Below, one piece after another: positions 8,631-19,757 of a stretch of 64,000 bases of DNA. Each line of letters begins with the position of its first letter. The first letter of the stretch is position 1. The notes beneath the pieces are model-generated. The model was not told the DNA's origin. It did not search any database and worked only from the letters and a program-made list of their open reading frames with translations. The translations under genes were made by a program, and so were the position numbers. The DNA comes from Gammaproteobacteria bacterium (GTDB lineage: Bacteria; Pseudomonadota; Gammaproteobacteria; HK1), in NCBI GenBank assembly GCA_021773635.1, contig JAJFJV010000017.1, positions 124,001-188,000 on the forward strand. The letters are read 5' to 3'.

Positions 8631-10382
8631 CTAAGTTTCCGCGTCCATTTCACCGAGCAAGGTGAAAGCATAACGGTCATAACTGCCCGTGGTCTCCTCC
8701 AGAGACTCCATCCGCAGTTTCAGAACCTGCTCACCGGTCTCGACCACCAAGATCCCTCCCTTCCGATAGGTCCCGCGGGGACTGATAAGGCTACTACCGG
8801 AGCCACCTTCCAAATCCGGCAGCGCAAGTCCGGCACGCAGGCTCGGACCCTGCCCAAAAGCACTCGTAGCACGAACGGCCACCGGTGTAGCCCGGGGCGA
8901 CAGCAATTGCACCCCGGCCTGGTATTCACCGGAGTCAGCAATACTGAGCCAACGCACCGCACCCAGTGCCCAGCGGCCCTCCTGACCGGCTTTACCCGGA
9001 AACTGGATGCCAATGGGACCACCCACGCCGATAGCGTAGTTGGGGCGAATGTGCTTGACGATGCCCAAGCCGCCCGGTCCCTGATTGACCAATTCCCAGT
9101 ATTCCGCGGAAAAACTGTCGGGACTCGGGGGAGGGCTCGCCGCCGGTCTTTTTTCCCGTACCGGTGACTGTTTCCGGGGTTGGTTCCGCTCCTCTTCGCC
9201 ACCCCAGTGGCTGGCACTCACGGTCACCACGCCACCGCTCTTGACGCTGATCACATCCAGCGTTTCCGCCTCCTGCTTGGTATCAAACACATGATCAAGA
9301 TCACGGCTACCAAAGCTTGAGGCCCCGTCCAGTTCCGTGGCGGTACCACCCAGCAGGTAATAAAGATTGGTGAGACCGGTCAGGAGTTTGATTTGACCGT
9401 CGGAACCTCGCCGCGGGGTATGACGCTGAGGCGGAAGCCCCCAGCTGCGAACCATGTATTTCAGAAAGCTTTCAGTGCCGGAATGGGGAGGCTCAACAGC
9501 ATCCGCACTGGATTCCAGGCGTCCCTTGAAGCGTTGCACTAGGGGATTTGCGTCCAGTAACAGGTAATCAGGATGCAAATCATCCGCATCGTAATCCACG
9601 TAAGCCCGTGGGCGACGATCAGAGGCCGGCTCAATAACAAAAATACCCGCCGGCTGTGCCACCGGGTGTAATGAGGACAGACCGGCATCCCCGGCGCAAT
9701 CACCCAGCAGGCGGAAGATCTTCCAGACATCGCCGTAGGCCAGATGGTAGGGATCCACCAGGCTGGTGAGCAAAATACGCTTATAGGCCTCGGCCAGGGA
9801 ACATTGCAGGGAGCCGTCAATTTCCGCCTTGGGCGGACGCTCCCCATCCAATTCGTTTTCCGTACCGTAGGCGTGCAGCTGTGCCAGCTCTATCCACACC
9901 CTTTGCGGTGTTGGCAAATACTCGTGGTAGGCGTGCAGCAGCACATGTGAGAGAAACAGGGAGGCCCGCTGCAGGGCCACAGCAACCTCTTTATTTTTCC
10001 CCCAAAGCCGCTGCTTCTTTTGCAGCGCCCCGAGTAAAACCAGCTTATAGCCAAGGGCCAGCTCATGGGCGACATTCTTGGTCGCATCGGTCCCGGCGCG
10101 ACTTTTCTCCAGTCCGGCAATACTGTGAACGGGCCCCTGTTTCTCCTCCAGCTCCAGCAGGTAACTGTAGGGTCGAAGATAGAGCTCCAGGAGCTCCAGC
10201 CGCAAGGTAGGCTTCATCGGGTTGCGATTTAATGCCAGCAACGCCCGGTGCAGGGCGGTCACCAGATTCAGGGGATTTGCATAAGGCAGACCTTCAATCC
10301 ACTCGCGGGCATAGACCGGGCGGACTTCCACCGCCGGATCAGGCTGTGGTGACATGGCAGGTACAGATAAGGTCAGGCTCAT
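8631..10382 (-). CDS. Conserved protein with helical N-terminus and PilZ-like C-terminal domain
   Basis: 583 residues, no signal peptide. The N-terminal 250 residues are predicted mostly helical and start with a [26 protein letters not shown]-type segment. I recall similar openings in conserved proteobacterial proteins that carry a PilZ-type c-di-GMP domain. The C-terminal part (about 430-580) has short beta-strand blocks ending [21 protein letters not shown], reminiscent of PilZ barrels, but no clear RxxxR plus D/NxSxxG pair is visible, so nucleotide binding is unproven. A Pro/Ser/Arg-rich linker lies near residues 390-425. It sits between lspA and ispH, the usual place of the peptidyl-prolyl isomerase fkpB. 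Confidence 0.6.
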   Translation of the reverse strand: MSLTLSVPAMSPQPDPAVEVRPVYAREWIEGLPYANPLNLVTALHRALLALNRNPMKPTLRLELLELYLRPYSYLLELEEKQGPVHSIAGLEKSRAGTDATKNVAHELALGYKLVLLGALQKKQRLWGKNKEVAVALQRASLFLSHVLLHAYHEYLPTPQRVWIELAQLHAYGTENELDGERPPKAEIDGSLQCSLAEAYKRILLTSLVDPYHLAYGDVWKIFRLLGDCAGDAGLSSLHPVAQPAGIFVIEPASDRRPRAYVDYDADDLHPDYLLLDANPLVQRFKGRLESSADAVEPPHSGTESFLKYMVRSWGLPPQRHTPRRGSDGQIKLLTGLTNLYYLLGGTATELDGASSFGSRDLDHVFDTKQEAETLDVISVKSGGVVTVSASHWGGEEERNQPRKQSPVREKRPAASPPPSPDSFSAEYWELVNQGPGGLGIVKHIRPNYAIGVGGPIGIQFPGKAGQEGRWALGAVRWLSIADSGEYQAGVQLLSPRATPVAVRATSAFGQGPSLRAGLALPDLEGGSGSSLISPRGTYRKGGILVVETGEQVLKLRMESLEETTGSYDRYAFTLLGEMDAET

Positions 10383-10422
10383 GCTTCGGTCCTCAACGCA
10401 TCAGGCTATGCGCAGAAAAATG

Positions 10423-10893
10423 CTACTCCGCTACGTCTTTATTCCCGCCCAGACTAACCAGAATCAGGATAACCGCACCCACACTGATGGCCGAATCAGC
10501 CACATTGAAGGCAGGCCAGTGCCACTGCCCGTAGTACACATCAATAAAGTCTAGCACGGCCCCCAGCGCCAGCCGGTCCCAGAGATTTCCCAGCGCCCCG
10601 CCCAATACCAGACCCAGCGCGATACCCGTCCAGATCTCGGTCTTTCTCAGGCGATAGAGCCAAACAAGAATGAAGCTGCAGATAAACAGGGTAAGCACTA
10701 CAAAGAACCAGCGCTGCCATCCTGAAGCATCACTAAGAAAGCTGAAGGCGGCACCGGTATTGTAGGTAAGACGAAACTGCAAACCGGGAAAGAGCGCCAT
10801 CGGCTGGTGCAGTTCAAGGTGGGTGGACGCCAGCGCCTTGGTAAACTGATCGAGGCCACAAACCACCGCGGCAAGCATCATCGGGCGCCACAT
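10423..10893 (-). CDS. lspA: Lipoprotein signal peptidase (signal peptidase II)
   Basis: 156 residues from the ATG at 10893, one base after the ileS stop; the frame stays open further upstream inside ileS. LspA is an inner-membrane aspartyl protease that removes the signal peptide from prolipoproteins after lipid attachment. Four hydrophobic segments are visible. The catalytic aspartates lie in GAVLDFIDVYY and FNVADSAI, and the conserved NTGAAFSF and GNLWDRL motifs are present. The ileS-lspA pairing is standard in proteobacteria. Confidence 0.96.
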   Translation of the reverse strand: MWRPMMLAAVVCGLDQFTKALASTHLELHQPMALFPGLQFRLTYNTGAAFSFLSDASGWQRWFFVVLTLFICSFILVWLYRLRKTEIWTGIALGLVLGGALGNLWDRLALGAVLDFIDVYYGQWHWPAFNVADSAISVGAVILILVSLGGNKDVAE

Positions 10894-10894
10894 A

Positions 10895-13717
10895 TCAGGC
10901 GTAACGCCGCACCTCGCCCGTACCCTCGACATTCTCCACGCAACGCAGACAGAGCTCCGGATGCGCCGCATTCCGCCCCGTATCCTCCCGCCGATGCCAG
11001 CAACGTACGCATTTGGGATGAGATGAAGGCGTGATCTGCAGCCACATTTCCAACCCCGGCAGCGGCTCTACACGCTCGGCGTCCGCGGGCCGCTCCGCAG
11101 TCGGGCGTACCGCCGCTACCGAGGTGATAAATACGAAACGCAGCTCCTCGCCCAAGCTTTGCAAGGCACTGGCAAGGGTATCGTCGCAGTAAAGCGTCAC
11201 CTCGGCCTCGAGCGCCGACCCAATCTCCCGACCCGCCCGCAAGGCCTCAAGTGACCTGTTCACCGCGGTTCGGGTAGCGAGCATGGTGTTCCAGAAAGCG
11301 TGATCCATATTCTGGTCCCGCAGCGGGAAAAGCCCCTCATACCAGGTGGAAAGAAATACCGACGGGTACTCTCGTTCCCCGGGTAATGTCCGCCAGATCT
11401 CCTCCGCGGTAAAGCTCAGCACCGGCGCCAGCCAATGCACCAGGGCACAGCCAATGTGGTACATGGCGGTCTGTGCCGAACGCCGGGGAAGCCCCTCCGC
11501 CGGCGTGGTATAGAGCCGATCCTTGAGTATATCCAGATAGAAACTACCCAGATCCACGGCACAAAAATTGTGCACCTTCTGGTAAACGAGGTGAAAATGA
11601 TTGTGGTCATAGGCCTCGCGCAGCTCGGCCTGCAGATCATGGGCACGACCCACCGCCCAGCGATCGAGGGCCAGCAACTCATCCTCTGCCAACAACTGGG
11701 CCCCGGGGTCAAATCCGTGCAGATTGCCCAGTAGAAAGCGAGCGGTATTGCGAATCCGCCGGTAGGCATCGGCCGTGTGCTTGAGGATCTCGTCAGAAAC
11801 GTTCATTTCCGCGCTGTAGTCGGTTGCCGCCACCCACAGGCGCAGAATGTCCGCACCCAAGTTATTGATCACCTTTTGCGGGGCGATGACATTGCCACGC
11901 GACTTGGACATCTTCTTGCCATCGGCATCCACAGTAAAACCGTGGGTGAGCACGCTGCGATAGGGTGCCTCGCCGTGCATGGCAATGGAGGTCAGCAAGG
12001 ATGACTGGAACCAGCCACGATGCTGGTCTGAACCCTCCAGATAAAGGTCCGCGGGAAAACTGAGTCCGGGGGTACGCTCCAGCACCGCAAAGTGGGTCAC
12101 CCCGGAGTCGAACCACACATCCAAAGTATCGCCCGCCTTAAGGTATTCCTCCGCCTCGTCACCCAGGATCTCCGCTGGCTCCAGCTCAAACCAGCGATCG
12201 ATGCCCCCGGTCTCTACCAGTTCGGCGATGCGCCCGATAAGCCGTGGGGTATCCGGATGCAGGGCGCCGCTTTTTTTGTGCACGAAAACCGGGATCGGAA
12301 CCCCCCAACTACGCTGACGCGAGATGCACCAATCGGGGCGATTCTCCACCATCCCCTGAATTCGCGCCTGGCCCCAGTCCGGCTGCCACGACACCTTGCC
12401 CATGGCCGCCATGGCCTGCTTGCGCAGCCCCGCTTTGTCCATGCTGATAAACCACTGTGGAGTAGCGCGAAAGATGATCGGCGTCTTGTGACGCCAGCAA
12501 TGGGGATAGCTATGGCGCAGGCGCTCCGCTTTGAGCAAGGTGCCGTGCTCACGCAACACCTCCAGCACGTGCTCGTTGGCCTTGAATACATGCTCCCCGG
12601 CAAACAGCTCCGTGCCTTCGACAAAACAGCCATTGGCCCCAACGGGATTATCCACCGCCAGCTTGTAGCGCTGCCCCACCACGTAGTCATCCTGACCATG
12701 ACCCGGTGCCGTATGCACAGCGCCAGTACCAGCCTCAAGAGTGACATGGTCACCCAGAATGATTGGCACTTCGCGGGAATAAAAGGGATGACGCAGGGAC
12801 TGGTATTCAAGATCACCACCATGACAATGGCCCAGCACTTCCCATGATTCTACCCCGCAACGTGCCATCACCTGTTCCAGCAGGGCAGTAGCCAACACCA
12901 GATGTTCACCGCCATCGCAGGCTACCAGGGCGTATTCCAGATCCGCATGCAAGGCGACCGCCTGGTTGGCCGGCAAGGTCCAGGGTGTGGTGGTCCAGAT
13001 GACCACTGAAAGGGGGCCGTCCACCGCCGCGCCAAGCCCAAAGGCCGCACAAAACGCCGCGGGTTTGACCACCCGAAAACGCACATCAATGGCCGGAGAC
13101 TCCTTGTCCTCATACTCCACCTCGGCCTCGGCCAGTGCCGAACCGCAGTCGGTGCAAAAATGGACCGGCTTGAAACCCTGCTCCAGATGCCCCGCCTCCA
13201 CCACCTTTCCAAGGGCCCGGATGATGTCCGCCTCAATGTGAAAATCCATGGTGAGGTACGGCTTTTCCCAATCGCCGAAAACCCCGAGACGTTTGAAATC
13301 CTTGCGCTGGCGATCCACCTGTTTGGCCGCGTACTCACGGCAGGCCTGGCGAAAACGGGCGTGGTCCACCTTCACCCCGGCCTTGCCCAGCTTTTTCTCC
13401 ACCATCAGTTCGATGGGCAAACCATGGCAATCCCAACCCGGCACATAGGGCGCGTCCAGACCATTGAGACCACGGGCCTTGACGATAATGTCCTTGAGAA
13501 TCTTGTTCACCGCATGGCCGATGTGGATGTCCCCGTTGGCATAGGGGGGGCCATCATGAAGGATGTATTTTTCGCTCCCGGCCCGCGCCTTGCGCAGCTG
13601 ACCGTAGAGATCCATCTCTTCCCAAAAGGCGAGTAACTCGGGCTCGCGCCGGGCAAGATTGGCACGCATGGGAAAATCTGTTTTCGGCAGGTTAAGGGTG
13701 TCTTTATAGTCAGCCAT
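10895..13717 (-). CDS. ileS: Isoleucyl-tRNA synthetase
   Basis: 940 residues, typical of the bacterial class I enzyme. It charges tRNA-Ile and has an editing domain against valine. The HIGH signature appears as [14 protein letters not shown] near residue 60, and KMSKS near residue 602. The C-terminal zinc finger is intact (KCVRCWHRR ... [10 protein letters not shown]). The CP1 editing region contains [16 protein letters not shown]. The ATG start at 13717 lies 28 bases after ribF, and the stop nearly abuts lspA, so it belongs to the long murJ-to-pilY1 operon. Confidence 0.98.
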   Translation of the reverse strand: MADYKDTLNLPKTDFPMRANLARREPELLAFWEEMDLYGQLRKARAGSEKYILHDGPPYANGDIHIGHAVNKILKDIIVKARGLNGLDAPYVPGWDCHGLPIELMVEKKLGKAGVKVDHARFRQACREYAAKQVDRQRKDFKRLGVFGDWEKPYLTMDFHIEADIIRALGKVVEAGHLEQGFKPVHFCTDCGSALAEAEVEYEDKESPAIDVRFRVVKPAAFCAAFGLGAAVDGPLSVVIWTTTPWTLPANQAVALHADLEYALVACDGGEHLVLATALLEQVMARCGVESWEVLGHCHGGDLEYQSLRHPFYSREVPIILGDHVTLEAGTGAVHTAPGHGQDDYVVGQRYKLAVDNPVGANGCFVEGTELFAGEHVFKANEHVLEVLREHGTLLKAERLRHSYPHCWRHKTPIIFRATPQWFISMDKAGLRKQAMAAMGKVSWQPDWGQARIQGMVENRPDWCISRQRSWGVPIPVFVHKKSGALHPDTPRLIGRIAELVETGGIDRWFELEPAEILGDEAEEYLKAGDTLDVWFDSGVTHFAVLERTPGLSFPADLYLEGSDQHRGWFQSSLLTSIAMHGEAPYRSVLTHGFTVDADGKKMSKSRGNVIAPQKVINNLGADILRLWVAATDYSAEMNVSDEILKHTADAYRRIRNTARFLLGNLHGFDPGAQLLAEDELLALDRWAVGRAHDLQAELREAYDHNHFHLVYQKVHNFCAVDLGSFYLDILKDRLYTTPAEGLPRRSAQTAMYHIGCALVHWLAPVLSFTAEEIWRTLPGEREYPSVFLSTWYEGLFPLRDQNMDHAFWNTMLATRTAVNRSLEALRAGREIGSALEAEVTLYCDDTLASALQSLGEELRFVFITSVAAVRPTAERPADAERVEPLPGLEMWLQITPSSHPKCVRCWHRREDTGRNAAHPELCLRCVENVEGTGEVRRYA

Positions 13718-13745
13718 AGTCTCGGATTTATATTAATGCAGGAAC

Positions 13746-14672
13746 TTAAACGGCGAGCAACTCGCGTGCCGCCTGAGTATCCACACGAATTTGTTGCTGC
13801 AGTGCGGCCAGCGTATCAAAGCGCTGGTCGCCGCGAATATGGGCAAGGAAATCCACCTCCAGATAGCGCCCGTAAAGGTCCTTGCCAAAATCAAACAGAT
13901 GCACCTCCAGCAAGATACAGTCGCCATCCAGGGTCGGGCGACGACCCACATAGGCCACCGCCGGCAATATGCCCTCGCCAGCCCCGCGCACCCGCACCGC
14001 ATAGATGCCTGAAAGCGGAGAAACCAGGCGATGGAGCGCGATATTCGCGGTGGGGAAGCCCAGCTCCCGCCCCTTGCGCTCGCCATGAATGACGCGCCCG
14101 CCCATGCGGTAGGGCCTTCCCAACAAGGCCTCCGCCTGCCGCAGGTCATTTGCGGCCAGTGCCTCGCGCACCCAGCTACTACTCACCCGGCGTCCTTCAA
14201 GACGGTAGGTGGCGGTTCGGTGTACGCGATAACCCAGGCGTTCGCCAGCCCCGCGCAATAGCTCCAGGTTGCCCGCACCACGGTGGCCAAAGCGGAAATC
14301 ATCCCCCACCACCAGATGCCGTACTCCCAGCCGGCGCACCAACAAGTCCTCAACAAAGGCCTCGGGGCTCATCTCGGCCAGTTCCCGATTAAAGCGGAGC
14401 ACAAAAATCCGATCCAGCGGAGTTTTTCGCAACGCCAGAACCTTCTCCCGCAGCCGGGTGAGCCGCGCAGGTGCCCGCGCACCATCAAAGAACTCCCGCG
14501 CATGGGGCTCAAAGGTCATCAGTACCGCGGGCAATCCCTCGCGCTCACCGATACGCGCCAGTTGCTCAAGAATCGCCTGATGACCGAGCTGCACTCCATC
14601 AAAATTTCCGATGGTCAGCACGCAGCCATTGTGAAAGGGCCGCAGGTTATGAATTCCGCGTATCAGTTCCAT
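13746..14672 (-). CDS. ribF: Bifunctional riboflavin kinase / FAD synthetase
   Basis: 308 residues from the ATG at 14672 (a TTG two codons upstream is possible). It makes FMN from riboflavin and then FAD. The N-terminal adenylyltransferase domain shows TIGNFDGVQLGHQAI and the SSWVREAL motif near residues 165-172. The C-terminal kinase domain shows RGRELGFPTANIAL and then VDFLAHIRGDQRFD. Operon position between murJ and ileS is the standard one. Confidence 0.97.
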   Translation of the reverse strand: MELIRGIHNLRPFHNGCVLTIGNFDGVQLGHQAILEQLARIGEREGLPAVLMTFEPHAREFFDGARAPARLTRLREKVLALRKTPLDRIFVLRFNRELAEMSPEAFVEDLLVRRLGVRHLVVGDDFRFGHRGAGNLELLRGAGERLGYRVHRTATYRLEGRRVSSSWVREALAANDLRQAEALLGRPYRMGGRVIHGERKGRELGFPTANIALHRLVSPLSGIYAVRVRGAGEGILPAVAYVGRRPTLDGDCILLEVHLFDFGKDLYGRYLEVDFLAHIRGDQRFDTLAALQQQIRVDTQAARELLAV

Positions 14673-14739
14673 CGCCAAAGGTGCGCAAAAAAGGGCGGAT
14701 TATAGCCTAAGTACCGCCTGCCAGACGGACTCCCGCGCC

Positions 14740-16275
14740 TCATTCTCCGCCCCCTCCAAGGGCCAGCGAACGATGTCTGATACCACTGAGCAGGAGCAAC
14801 AAGCCATAAAGCACCACGCCGCCAAGCACCAGGGCACCAAGTGCCACGGCCCGCTCACCGAGTCCCCACTCAATCCACTGCGCCAGCTCGCCCCGCCACC
14901 ACCACAACATCAGGGCCATGGCCCCCCCGGCAAAGATGACCCGCAGCCAAAGCAGTCGCCAGCCCGGTCGTGGACGGCAGACATTCAGTTGACGCAAACC
15001 GCGGTAGAGCAGACCGGCATTGAGCCAGGCCGCCAGCGAGGTCGCCAGCGCGAGCCCGGTATGGGCCAGCGGAAATACCAGTGCCAGGTTCAGCGCAATA
15101 TTGGCGAGCATGGCAATGACACCTACCCGCACCGGGGTCCGCGTGTCCTGGCGCGCGTAAAACCCGGGCGCCAGGATCTTCACCAGTACAAAGGCCGGCA
15201 GTCCCAGTGCGTAGGCCATCAGGCTCAGGCTGCTCATAGCCACGCCGTGGGCATCGAAGGCACCGTATTGAAACAGGGTGGCCAGGATAGGGGCCGCGAG
15301 AAACATCAGGCCAATGGCTGCGGGCACCGCGATGAGCACCACCCAGCGCAGCGCCCAATCGAGGGTCGCGGCAAAGGCATCGCCCGCCCCTTCCGCATGC
15401 TTGCGGGACAGATTGGGCAGAATCACCGTAGCCAGGGCGATCCCGAAAACTCCCAGTGGAAACTCCACCAAGCGGTCCGAGTAATACAGCCAGGAGACAC
15501 TGCCAGTGACCAGAAACGAAGCGATGAGGGTGTCCACCAGCAGATTGATCTGCGAAACCGAGACTCCGAAGATGGCCGGCAGAATGAGCCTGAAGATCTT
15601 CCGCACCCCCGGATGACCCGGATTAAAACGGGGGATGCACAAGAAGCCCTGCCGGTAGAGAAAAGGAAACTGGAAGCATAACTGCGCCACCCCGCCCAGC
15701 AGCACACCCCAGGCCAGCGCAGTGACCGGCTGCTGCAATTGTGGAGCCAGCAAGGTGGCGGCACCGATGAGAAAGACATTCAGCAGCACCGGGGTAAAGG
15801 CGGGCACACTGAACACGCCGTAGGTGTTGAGTATTCCGCCTGCCAGCGAGGTGAGTGATATGAACAACAGGTAGGGAAAGGTGATGCGCAGCATGCTGAC
15901 CGTCAGCTCATATTTCTCCGCCTCGTCGATATAGCCCGGGGCAAAAATCATCACCAGTATCGGCGCGGCCATGACGCCAACGGCCGTGACCAGAAACAGG
16001 ATGCCCCCGAGCACGCCTGCGGTACTTTCTGCCAACTCACGCACCGCCTCCGGGGGATGTTGACTCCGATACTCGGCGAGCACCGGCACGAAGGCCTGTG
16101 AAAAAGCACCCTCGGCGAACAAACGACGTAGAAAATTGGGAATTCGGAAGGCAACGAAAAAGGCGTCCGCACCGAGCCCGGTGCCAAAAAAACGCGCAAT
16201 GACCACATCCCGGACCAAGCCCAGCACCCGTGACAAGGTGGTGTTAAGGCCCACGATTGCAGTGGATCGAAGCAA
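14740..16275 (-). CDS. murJ: Lipid II flippase MurJ
   Basis: 511 residues with about 14 hydrophobic segments, the size and layout of MurJ/MviN. It moves lipid-linked peptidoglycan precursor across the inner membrane. The N-terminal signature SRVLGLVRDVVIARFFGTGLGADAFFVAFRIPNFLRR (split here across residues 15-51) has the essential Arg and Asp residues, and FAEGAFSQAFVPV follows. The best start is a TTG at 16275; no ATG or GTG is available before the conserved N-terminus. It is the first gene of the minus-strand operon and is divergent from rpsT. Confidence 0.96.
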   Translation of the reverse strand: MLRSTAIVGLNTTLSRVLGLVRDVVIARFFGTGLGADAFFVAFRIPNFLRRLFAEGAFSQAFVPVLAEYRSQHPPEAVRELAESTAGVLGGILFLVTAVGVMAAPILVMIFAPGYIDEAEKYELTVSMLRITFPYLLFISLTSLAGGILNTYGVFSVPAFTPVLLNVFLIGAATLLAPQLQQPVTALAWGVLLGGVAQLCFQFPFLYRQGFLCIPRFNPGHPGVRKIFRLILPAIFGVSVSQINLLVDTLIASFLVTGSVSWLYYSDRLVEFPLGVFGIALATVILPNLSRKHAEGAGDAFAATLDWALRWVVLIAVPAAIGLMFLAAPILATLFQYGAFDAHGVAMSSLSLMAYALGLPAFVLVKILAPGFYARQDTRTPVRVGVIAMLANIALNLALVFPLAHTGLALATSLAAWLNAGLLYRGLRQLNVCRPRPGWRLLWLRVIFAGGAMALMLWWWRGELAQWIEWGLGERAVALGALVLGGVVLYGLLLLLSGIRHRSLALGGGGE

Positions 16276-16341
16276 TGCCCTGCTCAGCGCCCTGCCCTCC
16301 GCCGCACAGGCCGGAACGCGCTATCCAACGGGCATTCACCC

Positions 16342-16370
16342 TTGATCTTGTAAAGCTCTGGATTCATAAT
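16342..16370 (+). promoter_or_regulatory. Sigma-70 type promoter for rpsT
   Basis: TTGATC (16342-16347) and CATAAT (16365-16370) are separated by exactly 17 bases. Transcription would start near 16377, leaving a short leader before the UUG start of rpsT. Confidence 0.65.
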
Positions 16371-16409
16371 TCGCCGTTTATTGTTATCAATTAATCCGGA
16401 GCATAATCC

Positions 16410-16670
16410 TTGGCCAATTCACCGCAAGCCCTGAAACGCGCCCGTCAGGCGGAAAAAAACCGCCAGCACAGCGCCAGTCGTCGATCCACCCTGCGTACCC
16501 AAATCAAGAAGGTCGTTAATGCCCTCGACGCAGGTGATAAAGACGCAGCTACCGAGGCTTATCGTGCAGCGGTGCCGGCCATCGACAATGCCGTTGGCAA
16601 TGGTCTGATACACAAGAACAAGGCCGCACGCCATAAAAGCCGTCTCAACACCCGCATCAAGTCACTCTAG
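16410..16670 (+). CDS. rpsT: 30S ribosomal protein S20 (UUG start)
   Basis: 86 residues, normal S20 size. The protein begins MANSPQALKRARQAEKNRQHSA and ends RLNTRIKSL, both family hallmarks. The only start that preserves the conserved N-terminus is a TTG at 16410, with GGAG 8 bases upstream. The Escherichia coli gene also uses UUG, and there it is linked to translational autocontrol by S20, so the same control is likely here. Divergent from murJ and convergent with proB. Confidence 0.96.
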   Translation: MANSPQALKRARQAEKNRQHSASRRSTLRTQIKKVVNALDAGDKDAATEAYRAAVPAIDNAVGNGLIHKNKAARHKSRLNTRIKSL

Positions 16671-16692
16671 AAAAAGCACTTTTTGCAGGTGT

Positions 16693-16722
16693 AAAAAAGG
16701 GCCGTTTTTACGGCCCTTTTTA
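16693..16722. terminator. Bidirectional intrinsic terminator between rpsT and proB
   Basis: GGGCCGT and ACGGCCC form a 7-bp stem with a TTTT loop, flanked by A6 on one side and T5 on the other, so it works in both directions. It lies between the convergent ends of rpsT and proB. Confidence 0.92.
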
Positions 16723-16733
16723 TTGCCCGGAAC

Positions 16734-17846
16734 TTAAGTTCCCAGCAAACTCAGGTTATCCCGATGGATCAGCTCCGGCTCATCCACATAACCCAGAATA
16801 TCCAATATACGATCGCTCGCCTTACCCATGATCCGACCCGCCTCGTCGGAGTTATAGTTTACCAGCCCACGGGCAAACTCACGCTGCTCCGGGTCCACGC
16901 AGGCGACGATATCACCGCGGGAAAACTGTCCTTCCACACCGCACACCCCTACCGCCAGCAGACTCCGTCCCGAGGAGCGCAACACCCTGGCAGCCCCGGC
17001 ATCCAGCAACAAACGCCCGCGCACACCGACATGGGTTGCCAACCAGCGCTTGCGCGCGGCAACCGGACGCTGCCCTGGCTCCAGACGGGTCCCCAATTGC
17101 TCCCCGTCCATCAGCCGCAGCAACACATCGGGGGTCCGCCCCGAGGTAATCACCGTGGTCGTTCCCGAACGCGCCGCCAGCTCCGCCGCCTTGAGTTTGG
17201 TCTGCATGCCACCACGACCAAGGGCTCCACTGCCCCCGGCCATATCCATCAATGCCACATCGCCAGCACGTGCATTTTGTACCAGTTTGGCCTCGGGATG
17301 GCTGCGCGGATCCGCGGAGTAGAGCCCCTCCTGGTCCGTCAGAATCACCAGCAGACTGGCCTCCACCAGATTGGCCGCCAGCGCCGCCAGAGTATCGTTA
17401 TCGCCCAGGCAAAGTTCCTCGGTGGCCACCGTATCGTTCTCGTTGACCACCGGCACCACCCCCAACGCCAACAAGGTCTTCAGGGTACTGCGTGCGTTGA
17501 GATAACGACCGCGATTGGAAAAGTCTTCGTGGGAAAACAGCACCTGGGCGGTGTGCATACCATGACGCTGAAAACAGGATTCGTAAACCTGCACAAGGCC
17601 CATTTGGCCCACAGCAGCCGCGGCCTGTAATTCATACACGGCCACCGGGCGCTGCTTCCAGCCGAGACGGCTCATCCCCTCGGCTATGGCCCCCGAGGAC
17701 ACCAGTACACACTCGTAACCACGCTTTCGCAGGGCAGCGATCTGATCCACCCAGAGGTGCAGGGCCTCACGTTTGAGCCCACGTCCCTCATCGGTTACCA
17801 GAGCGCTACCTATCTTGATAACGCAGCGCTTAGCCCCTTGCTTCAT
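16734..17846 (-). CDS. proB: Glutamate 5-kinase
   Basis: 370 residues: amino-acid kinase domain (about 1-260) plus C-terminal PUA domain (about 278-360). It phosphorylates glutamate in the first, proline-inhibited step of proline synthesis. Motifs include [39 protein letters not shown] and [13 protein letters not shown]. It starts 3 bases after obgE, so it is the last gene of rplU-rpmA-obgE-proB. Confidence 0.97.
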   Translation of the reverse strand: MKQGAKRCVIKIGSALVTDEGRGLKREALHLWVDQIAALRKRGYECVLVSSGAIAEGMSRLGWKQRPVAVYELQAAAAVGQMGLVQVYESCFQRHGMHTAQVLFSHEDFSNRGRYLNARSTLKTLLALGVVPVVNENDTVATEELCLGDNDTLAALAANLVEASLLVILTDQEGLYSADPRSHPEAKLVQNARAGDVALMDMAGGSGALGRGGMQTKLKAAELAARSGTTTVITSGRTPDVLLRLMDGEQLGTRLEPGQRPVAARKRWLATHVGVRGRLLLDAGAARVLRSSGRSLLAVGVCGVEGQFSRGDIVACVDPEQREFARGLVNYNSDEAGRIMGKASDRILDILGYVDEPELIHRDNLSLLGT

Positions 17847-17849
17847 GCC

Positions 17850-18961
<1,112 letters not shown>

Positions 18962-18995
18962 ATAAAACCTTATTTAACCGCCGTAGCGGCTACCG

Positions 18996-19253
18996 TCAGG
19001 CCTCGACGATACTCACAAACTTGCGTCCCTTGGGACCCTTGGCCTGGAACAGCACCTTTCCGTCTGCCTTGGCAAACAGGGTGTGGTCACGACCACAGCC
19101 GACATTGGGTCCCGGATGAAAATGGGTGCCGCGCTGGCGTACGATGATGTTACCGGCGCGAACCTGCTCGCCGCCGTAACGCTTCACACCCAGGCGTTTG
19201 GATTCTGAATCCCTGCCGTTGCGGGAGCTACCGCCTGATTTCTTATGTGCCAT
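18996..19253 (-). CDS. rpmA: 50S ribosomal protein L27
   Basis: 85 residues, beginning [20 protein letters not shown], the proteobacterial L27 N-terminus that reaches the peptidyl transferase centre. The core block [17 protein letters not shown] follows. It starts 11 bases after rplU. Confidence 0.98.
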   Translation of the reverse strand: MAHKKSGGSSRNGRDSESKRLGVKRYGGEQVRAGNIIVRQRGTHFHPGPNVGCGRDHTLFAKADGKVLFQAKGPKGRKFVSIVEA

Positions 19254-19264
19254 GGTGTTCCCCT

Positions 19265-19588
19265 TTAACTGGCGCTGCCCGGCTGGATCGCACTGATCTC
19301 CAGCTCGGTATAAGCCTGACGGTGACCCGCCTGACGCATGTAATGCTTGCGCCGCTTGAATTTGATGATGTGAACCTTCTTGCCACGACCGTGGGATTTG
19401 ACCTTGGCGGAGATCTTGCCCCCGTCTACATAGGGCGCCCCAACCTGAATGTCGTCACCATTGTGGACCAGCAAAACCTTTTCAAAGTCGATGGTCGCAC
19501 CCTCCGCGACATCGAGCTTTTCTACCTGCAGGGTATCGCCTTCTTTCACGCGGTATTGCTTCCCGCCCGTTACAAATACTGCTTGCAT
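19265..19588 (-). CDS. rplU: 50S ribosomal protein L21
   Basis: 107 residues from the ATG at 19588, with AGGTGG upstream. It starts [20 protein letters not shown], the L21 signature, and contains [19 protein letters not shown], the rRNA-binding loop. The frame stays open far upstream, but that part is leader DNA. Divergent from ispB, a common arrangement in gammaproteobacteria. Confidence 0.97.
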   Translation of the reverse strand: MQAVFVTGGKQYRVKEGDTLQVEKLDVAEGATIDFEKVLLVHNGDDIQVGAPYVDGGKISAKVKSHGRGKKVHIIKFKRRKHYMRQAGHRQAYTELEISAIQPGSAS

Positions 19589-19603
19589 GCCACCTACTCC
19601 CAA

Positions 19604-19621
19604 ATCCTGCACACGCAGGAT
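19604..19621 (-). promoter_or_regulatory. Hairpin in the rplU leader
   Basis: A perfect 7-bp stem (ATCCTGC with GCAGGAT, 4-base loop) lies 16 bases upstream of the rplU start codon, within the predicted mRNA leader. It could serve autogenous control by L21. I know leader elements for L21 in Firmicutes but cannot claim this matches them. Confidence 0.4.
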
Positions 19622-19638
19622 GCCCGAAAAAGCCGAGT

Positions 19639-19667
19639 ATTTTAGTGATTTGGCGGCAACTCCACAA
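19639..19667 (-). promoter_or_regulatory. Sigma-70 type promoter for rplU-rpmA
   Basis: On the minus strand TTGTGG (19667-19662) and TAAAAT (19644-19639) are separated by 17 bases, giving a start point near 19632 and a leader of about 45 nucleotides. Confidence 0.55.
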
Positions 19668-19711
19668 GGACAAATAGTCGCCAGAAGGCCGGAAAAAACG
19701 TCCGCCAAGTG

Positions 19712-19717
19712 TATAAT
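19712..19717 (+). promoter_or_regulatory. Candidate -10 element for ispB
   Basis: A perfect TATAAT lies 40 bases upstream of the ispB start. No convincing -35 hexamer is found 16-18 bases before it, so the promoter may need an activator or the match may be chance. Confidence 0.4.
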
Positions 19718-19757
19718 CGCGCCTCTATCCAGCAATCCCAGAATATGAAGCCCGGCA

